This document shows positions 57,731 to 64,000 of a stretch of 64,000 bases of DNA, piece by piece (the first letter of the stretch is position 1; every line of letters begins with the position of its first letter). The notes under the pieces are model-generated. The model had not been told where the DNA came from and searched no databases. It saw only the letters and a list, made by a program, of their open reading frames with translations. The stretch covers positions 1,593,501-1,657,500 of the forward strand of contig VICG01000011.1 of the NCBI GenBank assembly GCA_008692225.1, given 5' to 3'. The position numbers and the translations under genes are program-made. This DNA comes from Monilinia fructicola (taxonomy: Eukaryota > Ascomycota > Leotiomycetes > Helotiales > Sclerotiniaceae).

Positions 57731-58075
57731 ATTAATGTGTTAGATATGATGTGATGAGATGGATGTGTGTATAGAGTCGGGTGTAAGGGATATGTATGTA
57801 TACAGTATGTGTATGTGTATGTATAGCGAGGTGTAGGTTTATAGGTTTATAGGTGTGCGTACATTAGTATAATGAGTAAGTGAATGGGTGACTAAAAGTA
57901 GATGACTGATAGTATGCACGGGGTTCTTTCTTGTTATGCAGGATTGCTTGTAGAAGATATACGGCGAGTTACTGATGTGTACGTGCGGTACGGACAGTAT
58001 GGGTTTTGTGAGATGTAGATTGTTTTATCGTGTGGTGCGTTTGTTTGTCTTTGGGCTGAAATGGGTTGGAGTGGG

Positions 58076-58453
58076 TTAGAATGGATATAATTGGTGTGCG
58101 TATTTGATGTACTTGATATTGATGGTGTTAACGCAGCTAGGAATGCAAGGGTCAACCTGCGATGTCTCAGGAGTCATGATCATATCATGGATGGGAGGAG
58201 GCTGCGGCTGCTTGCCATTGACGAGGAATTGAGCGCTCTGCATGGACATGCCACCCGGTTTATTTGATGCGGTGAGACATGCGTGCGTATCTGGAGGATG
58301 TTGGTGGCGATGTGGATTTTGGGTTGATGTTGAGATGGGTGGGTAGGGAGTAGGTTCTTCCACGTTGGCAAGCTCGGATTTACCACATGCATACCAGTCC
58401 GCGAATTGCGGAATCATTGTTTGGCGAACGGTTGCGCGATTGGGATTCTTCAA
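58076..58453 (-). CDS. Possible small unidentified protein
   Basis: Minus-strand open frame of about 125 codons. Its first true ATG is near 58417 (MIPQFADWYACGK), and the coding-like part ends near 58130. Composition is balanced in the first half, then His/Pro/Gln-rich (PPISTSTQNPHRHQHPPDTH). No domain recognised; the right end runs into low-complexity sequence. It could be one exon of a small gene. Confidence 0.3.
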   Translation of the reverse strand: MKNPNRATVRQTMIPQFADWYACGKSELANVEEPTPYPPISTSTQNPHRHQHPPDTHACLTASNKPGGMSMQSAQFLVNGKQPQPPPIHDMIMTPETSQVDPCIPSCVNTINIKYIKYAHQLYPF

Positions 58454-58489
58454 TGTTATATCCGTTCGCTTGGAGGAGGAGTTATTTGT

Positions 58490-61400
58490 GTGTGTGGTAA
58501 TCGTATGGTTTTACGGCACACTGAGGTAGCTCAGCTTAAGACTGCCTAGGTACCTCCTTGCGCTTCTGAGGCTTACTAATAAGCTTGGAAGTTTGGGGGA
58601 AATATCAATTCATGGGTAATGATATCATCTCTCATCACTCCAAATGCAACGTTGATGCTCAAACTTCTGCATCACCTTTCCATTCAACCCCCATCAGCGA
58701 AAGGAATTTCGAGGACCTCCCGCAATGCATGGCCACATACGATGGACAGTATGTCTTATGTGAATGGGATCTCAATGAAATCCGACTTCTTCTTTAGCCT
58801 TCCGCTTTCGGATTAGTCAATCAAAGGCAACGCCGTATCATTCAGCTTCTCGATTCCCCGGACAGGAACGCCATCATGTGCATTCGCAACGAGGATATGG
58901 CCTTGTTCCTGTCCCGCACGTTCAAGCAAAGACTTCGTTCAAGGCGACCCGCCCTCTTCCGTTGATGGACGTATGCGACCCGAGAATATATGGAATGCCG
59001 TTAGCATTGCCAAGTGAAGGGCAAGCTTAAGTTTCATCCGGGTCCATCTGATATTCCGCCGCGAGAATCCTCGGTTGCTCTCTCGGTCAAAGATATGTTT
59101 CACATGGACTATATGGTATTTCCATCTCATCTTGTAATCGAGTCATCGAGCCTTGATATCGCCATTCCACCGTTCTCGATGGCCGTCTTTAGATTTGCCC
59201 CCTCCCGGAAGAAATTGTAGCCTGTGGATCAGATGTTTGAGAAGAAAGCTGCATGTCTGCTTAGAATTTTGTGCTCGCCTGATCCTGCGACATCCACATC
59301 CAGACCTTTACGTACAGATGCAAGTCCTGAATGTCGAGCGTCCCAATCTCAGAGCACACGCTTTGCAACAACCCATTTAAGATCTCTCTATTCTGGCCCG
59401 GCGGCGTGCCACGTAGATGAGATTGACTGGTCTTCAAAAGGCACCGATAAAGCTCGTGAATGGTCCTACCATCGCTGTTGGAAGAAACTGGCGTGATATC
59501 TTAACTAGGCATATACAGGTAATAGGGTTCTGATGAATCTCCTACTTATCACCGAAGATACGCTTTAAATTCAAGAGCTTGGCTCTACAGTGCATTAAAG
59601 AGATGCACGATAAAAATATCAAAACCTACCATCCTGTTGTGCTCGCTATAACTCCTTGCACTTGTATCGCATGCACTGTACATATTCCAGAAGCCAAGGA
59701 ACTACAAAAATATGAATCGTTTGAAAAGGATCGGCGAGACAGTTTGTTTGTTCTTGTGATGAGGTGACTGAAAGGTTTGATCTACCTTTTCAATTTCTAC
59801 CTCCCTGACCACGCGCCCCGAGCAGGACGACATCTGGCCATATTGGTTCTACGCCAGCTTTCCTCCCCAACAGAGATCATATCAACGTAGAAAAGCATGA
59901 TGCGTAGCGTTAGACGGTATCTCACATCAAACACCACCACCCAAGGAGATGCGATGGTACAATATAAAGGTCAGCTGGAGAAGTCGAGGAGTCAGAAAAT
60001 TAGCGGTAATTTATTGTGGTCGGATGAAGTAGGGGTCGGGTTGTATGTACAACTACTTAGATAGCAAGCCGAAAAGAATCGTTTGATATCGGGAACTCGA
60101 GACGAAAACAGATGAGTTCGGAATCTCTTCTCTAGTTCAAAGGAGAGAGAAGAAAGGTGGCAGATCTCGCTGCTCACACGATGGTGAATCGCAGCAGGAA
60201 GTACGATCTGATAAAGTAGTCGAGATCGTGCCAAACCACGCAGAATTTACTGAAATTCACGCAATCAAAAAGAAGGGTTTCTGAGTGTGACAGACTTCCA
60301 CAGTCAGAGGTCCAGGTTGCATATACAAACATTTTCCGAATCATCTCGACGCATCATTGGTTTTGAGATCATCATCATCATCATCATCACGCAGATTGCA
60401 CACCAAAGAAATACAACGACGGCGAACAGCACCATATCAAGGAAACGAAAAGCTGATCACATAAGCCTATCGATGTCCTCTCGGCGATCAACACGAACCT
60501 CGCTCCCGGTCCAACGTCCCCTCTGCAGTCCTCACGCACGGTCTCCGCGGATCCGCACACGATATCCGATCCTAGGCGAGAACACGCACCGGTCCGATGA
60601 TCAACGGCTGTCTTCTCAACCATCGCTCGCGGCTTCTCAATCTAGTCCGTCTGCTGCTCTCGGGATCCCAATTCTCACGAAGCAAGTTCGCTCGCGCGGG
60701 CGATGCCGGTGATGGAATTCTCCGGTCAATTTTCGGGACCGGAACCACGATCGCGTCGGTGATGGTGGGAATTGGCAATTATGGGGTGGGAATAATTTTC
60801 AATCCTTGGGAGCCCCGATGCGCATCTTCCGAATCAAGTGGTAGCTGCTGGCTCCGTTGAGCCCTCATGAGAGTCTTCTTCTTTTCGGTCTATGGCGTAT
60901 GTACATCAATCACAATATCATGATTCTGGAAACAGACCCAATAAGAGAGAAAACGTGGAATTATGCACCTTGCAGCCTACCTTTACAGCAACCAACATAA
61001 GAAAAACGTGGCGAAAATTGTTCCAGCCCGTAGAGCAGAGTGTCTGAAGATCCCCGAGTGGCATCATTTCACAGCATTTCCCGACTGGCCGGAAACGATT
61101 CTCTGAATTCCTTTGGTCATAACCCCGCTCAGGGATACATACATACAAGATCGTCTCTAAACAGGACAGCGCGGCGTACGCTGGCCATGCCATCAAGCAT
61201 GTTGGTAAGGAGCTAAGCTTTATTGTGCCGAGGACGGCGAGCCTTGGGACTCGGGAACCCTTCGTCGAAACCAATGGAAGCCATTCTTTCGATCGTCCAA
61301 TAACGAAGATGGTAGAGTTGGAAAATCGCAACGTGAACTTCTTTGATGGTTGAGAGGAACCGTCCTGGGATCAATTTATCACCGATACACCGCCAGATAG

Positions 61401-62425
61401 ACAAGCAACAGGAGAAGAGCAAAGTGAAATGACTCGTTCTGAGGGGAAAAATAAGGAGAGATGTAGATACCGGAGGACACGGTTCGATCCCAACCTGTGC
61501 TATATCGAATTCGAGCTCGATTTTTCTTTTTTTTTTTTTTTTAAAAGAAAAATTGCGTGTTTGACTAGCCCCCTGGATGTGGTGTTTTGCAACGGGATCA
61601 GACTGGAACCTTACTGAAGAGCCAACCGTACTTTTCAACACACTCCAATATTGGCAAAAATGCGCTTCCCGTATCTGCATGGCAAAGACACCAACAGCAA
61701 GGTTGATCGTATGCTCTTTCAGTATGACTGGAGATGACCGCTTGAAATCTAGATCTTCCCATACCAGACCGGTGCATTTACAGGCATGCGCTAATTTTCG
61801 AAGTTAGTAAAAAGAAATTCCCCTATGCTACTACTAAAGGCAATTGAATTTGCCACAGGAAACCCCTCCGCGTTGCATGCCAAGTGGCATTTTGAAGAAT
61901 CCAAGACCGATCTCCCAAGGTGTTTCTCTCTCTTTCATTTTCAACGACATCGATGATATATAATATTACCGACGCGGGTGCTTTTGATGGCATGACGGCG
62001 TTCGCCCTGCGGCTCTTGTTGCATATGCTCAACGGTTTAGAAATGTGCCCCGCACCATGCCTGTCATTTCAAGCGCGCAATCTCCTTCTCTGCACCCAGG
62101 GCCAGCAAATCTGGGTGGAAACATAAACTAGATGCCCAGATTGACTGGTTTTTAGGTCGTGAGGGAATCTGCGTTCTGGGGCGCAAAGGAGACTAGAATT
62201 CCTGGCGAGGCGGCCAGTCCATTGAGCAGTGTCGAAATGAGGAAATACAGTTCCTCATCTCGAACAACGTTCCATTTTAAAATTCATGACCATGTTTAGC
62301 TGAATAAGCCCGTAGCCAAAAGAAGCGAAAAGTAACAATAGTGAGCTTGGAGAGAAGTGTCACGATATGGTCCATGAACTTTCAATTTTTCGCGACAAAG
62401 CTAAATGGATCGTCGGTTGACTACG
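58490..62425. other. 3.9-kb region with no recognisable gene
   Basis: Composition is gene-like (not AT-rich) but open frames are short and overlapping on both strands, none with a motif I can name. Best candidates are 59014-59220 (+), 60476-60712 (+, a Ser/Arg/Pro-rich frame beginning MSSRRSTRTS) and 61213-61680 (-). Its position next to a decayed transporter suggests a degraded gene region. A T run of 18 lies at 61525-61542. Confidence 0.45.
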
Positions 62426-64000
62426 CTAGGTGTTCCTTTTTTGAACTAAGCTCCTTGAATATCTCGCTACCCAACTGGATACCCAACTAGCTTCCTCTTT
62501 CTGCCAAACACGCAACGAAAAAGGTATCTGCGCTACCGATGTCCCTATCAAGATTCGCATTTGTAACTTGTAGCCTCGCGCAAACGTTTCCGGCACGGGT
62601 CCAAGGCTCGAGGGTAGCAACAACATCAGGCTTTTGCTGCTTCGTATGGTGTCATGTACGTGAGTATACGTCGGGATTCCGACAGATGCGTCTTGATGAA
62701 GCGATTCGTCACGGTAGTAACAATTGCCAAGCCAGTAGCGCCTCCCATCGCTCAAAATTGAAGGACAGCAGCCATCGCAAACAGCTGATGGCATGTTAGC
62801 CAAAAGCTCCAGAATCACAGGAAGAACAGTCGAACATTCATCTCGTTTCTCCACCATAAAAGGTGCCGTCGCCGCTACAAGAGCTAATGAAGTTTCCATG
62901 GCGGTAGGCACCATGGCCTGATATCGATATTGGGCGAGATTAATGGGACGATCGGTAGGAGAGACAGAGAGAGACCAAGCAGCGTAAACGCCGCAATCTG
63001 AGACACGACCCGCGACCAACATGTACAATAGTGAGATTTTGACCTTTCCTTCTACGCCCGCCGTAACCATTGATCCAACTGGGGTGAAGGCCAGAAATGG
63101 CAGTAGCCGCACACCAGCGTTCGGTGGGAAAAGACCATTTACCTCCTGAAATCGTAAGGGCAGTTGGACGAGCGCAAGCGTAAGCAACGCTCTAGTAAAG
63201 AATACAATACTCGAATGTATCGGAAGACCTTTTCCATTTCTTTTAGCGTGTCAGAGAAACGTACATAGAGAGTCCAGCGCAAGTTCGACTTCTTACAAAC
63301 CGCCACGGGAAATACAGGTTCACGGATTCCCTCCCGTGAAGCTGTTCTCCATGACCACGCAAAGAAGGAAATGCACGAAATGGTGGATGTTGTCAGCACT
63401 GCAATGATAAATCCAGAGCTCCCATTATCGTCTACCCCACTTTGTTCAAGTGCAAGGATCAAAGAATTGCTGCACACAAAAGAGCCGTTGTCGAGCAAAA
63501 CTCTCGTGTAATGTCTTAGGTTTGTACACTGAGTTAGGACGATGGTGGTGAGGATACTCGTTGGACAAAGCGAGGGATAACAATACCGTAGCATTGTGCT
63601 TAGAATTAAACAATCGGTGAAGTGTCATTCAGATAAGTTTTTCATCCGAGGAGTGCTTACTTGATAATGAAGATCCACCACCAAATCGTAAAGTTGTAAA
63701 AAATCACCTCCAAGAATTGGCCATATCACAGCCAGACTCCAAGAATTGCAGCGAGAAGTATTTAGGAAGCATACTTTTCCGAGGGCACAAGCTCAACACG
63801 ATAACCGTAACACGAGCGCATGTTCCTGATACACCCATACCTTGGAAGGTTCCGAGTAAGATCCCAAATCATCATTAGAGATAGACGCGTATAGGGACCT
63901 TACAATTGAGGCATCCGTACAACTTTGCCATTGTTCGTGCTCCATCGCATGCTGCATAGAATGCAACAAATAGCCCAATTGAAACAAGCAAGAGGGACTT
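62426..64000 (-). pseudogene. Decayed MFS drug/metabolite transporter, continuing past the right edge
   Basis: The minus strand carries DHA2-type MFS pieces in collinear order: near 63930-63690 the GRA-containing and WWWIFI regions (in different frames), 63470-63250 (ALEQSGVDDNGSS, FFAWSW, REPVFP), 63180-62960 (LPLRFQEVNGLFPPNAGVRLLP) and 62600-62480 (FARGYKLQMRILIG). A segment GGATGLAIVTTV lies in another frame at 62750-62690, just after an in-frame TGA at 62752-62754. Frame changes and stops mean no single spliced model works for me. The best-preserved parts still match the family well, so decay is not old. A different gene from the intact transporter at 1-2016. Confidence 0.7.

Noticed and set aside
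61440..61510. tRNA-like T-arm sequence GGTTCGATCCC
   Set aside because: No matching D-arm, anticodon stem or acceptor stem could be paired around it.

Overview
The window is nuclear DNA of a filamentous ascomycete. The evidence is short GT-AG introns in nearly every gene, a highly reducing polyketide synthase cluster, a Zn2Cys6 regulator, a HET-domain gene, DEF1 and Hva1-TUDOR family genes, long AT-rich islands and many microsatellites. The general look (AT-rich intergenes, scattered CCTAGG-type motifs, gene types) fits Leotiomycetes such as Sclerotiniaceae, but that placement is an impression and not a proof.

Bases 1-23,712 form a secondary-metabolite cluster. In order: a DHA2-type MFS transporter cut by the left edge (-), a small unidentified two-exon ORF (-), a SAM methyltransferase (-), a short-chain reductase (+), a 3,103-residue highly reducing PKS with a C-terminal carnitine-acyltransferase-like domain (-), a free-standing condensation/acetyltransferase-fold enzyme (+), a Zn2Cys6 transcription factor (-) and a cytochrome P450 (+). 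Expected flow: the PKS builds a reduced, C-methylated chain; the acyltransferase, reductase, methyltransferase and P450 release or tailor it; the transporter exports it; the Zn2Cys6 protein controls the set. The palindromic core CGGCCG, often as TCGGCCGA, recurs in the intergenic regions of the cluster and is a good candidate binding site. The PKS acyltransferase domain has Asn where the family has its catalytic His, with an intact HHxxxDA enzyme encoded next door across a shared promoter: this is the most interesting biology here.

From 24.9 to 48.8 kb the genes are mostly housekeeping: oligoribonuclease, phosphoglucomutase, a HET-domain gene with a decayed 3' part, a medium-chain dehydrogenase/reductase, DEF1 and an unidentified probable mitochondrial protein. 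The dehydrogenase and DEF1 carry five single-base expansions of homopolymers between them, all +1, and removing exactly those bases restores full-length frames. The P450 model also has one base too many. This looks like a homopolymer error pattern or very recent decay.

From 45.8 kb rightwards the DNA is repeat-rich: two full copies and one less AT-biased relic of a MITE with about 39-bp terminal inverted repeats, a 2.25-kb foldback element full of AT microsatellites and holding two smaller inverted MITEs, then polypurine and tetranucleotide tracts. An Hva1-TUDOR gene lies at 55-56.5 kb, directly after a heptanucleotide array. The last 1.6 kb is a decayed second MFS transporter running off the right edge. 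No convincing rRNA, tRNA or CRISPR array was seen.
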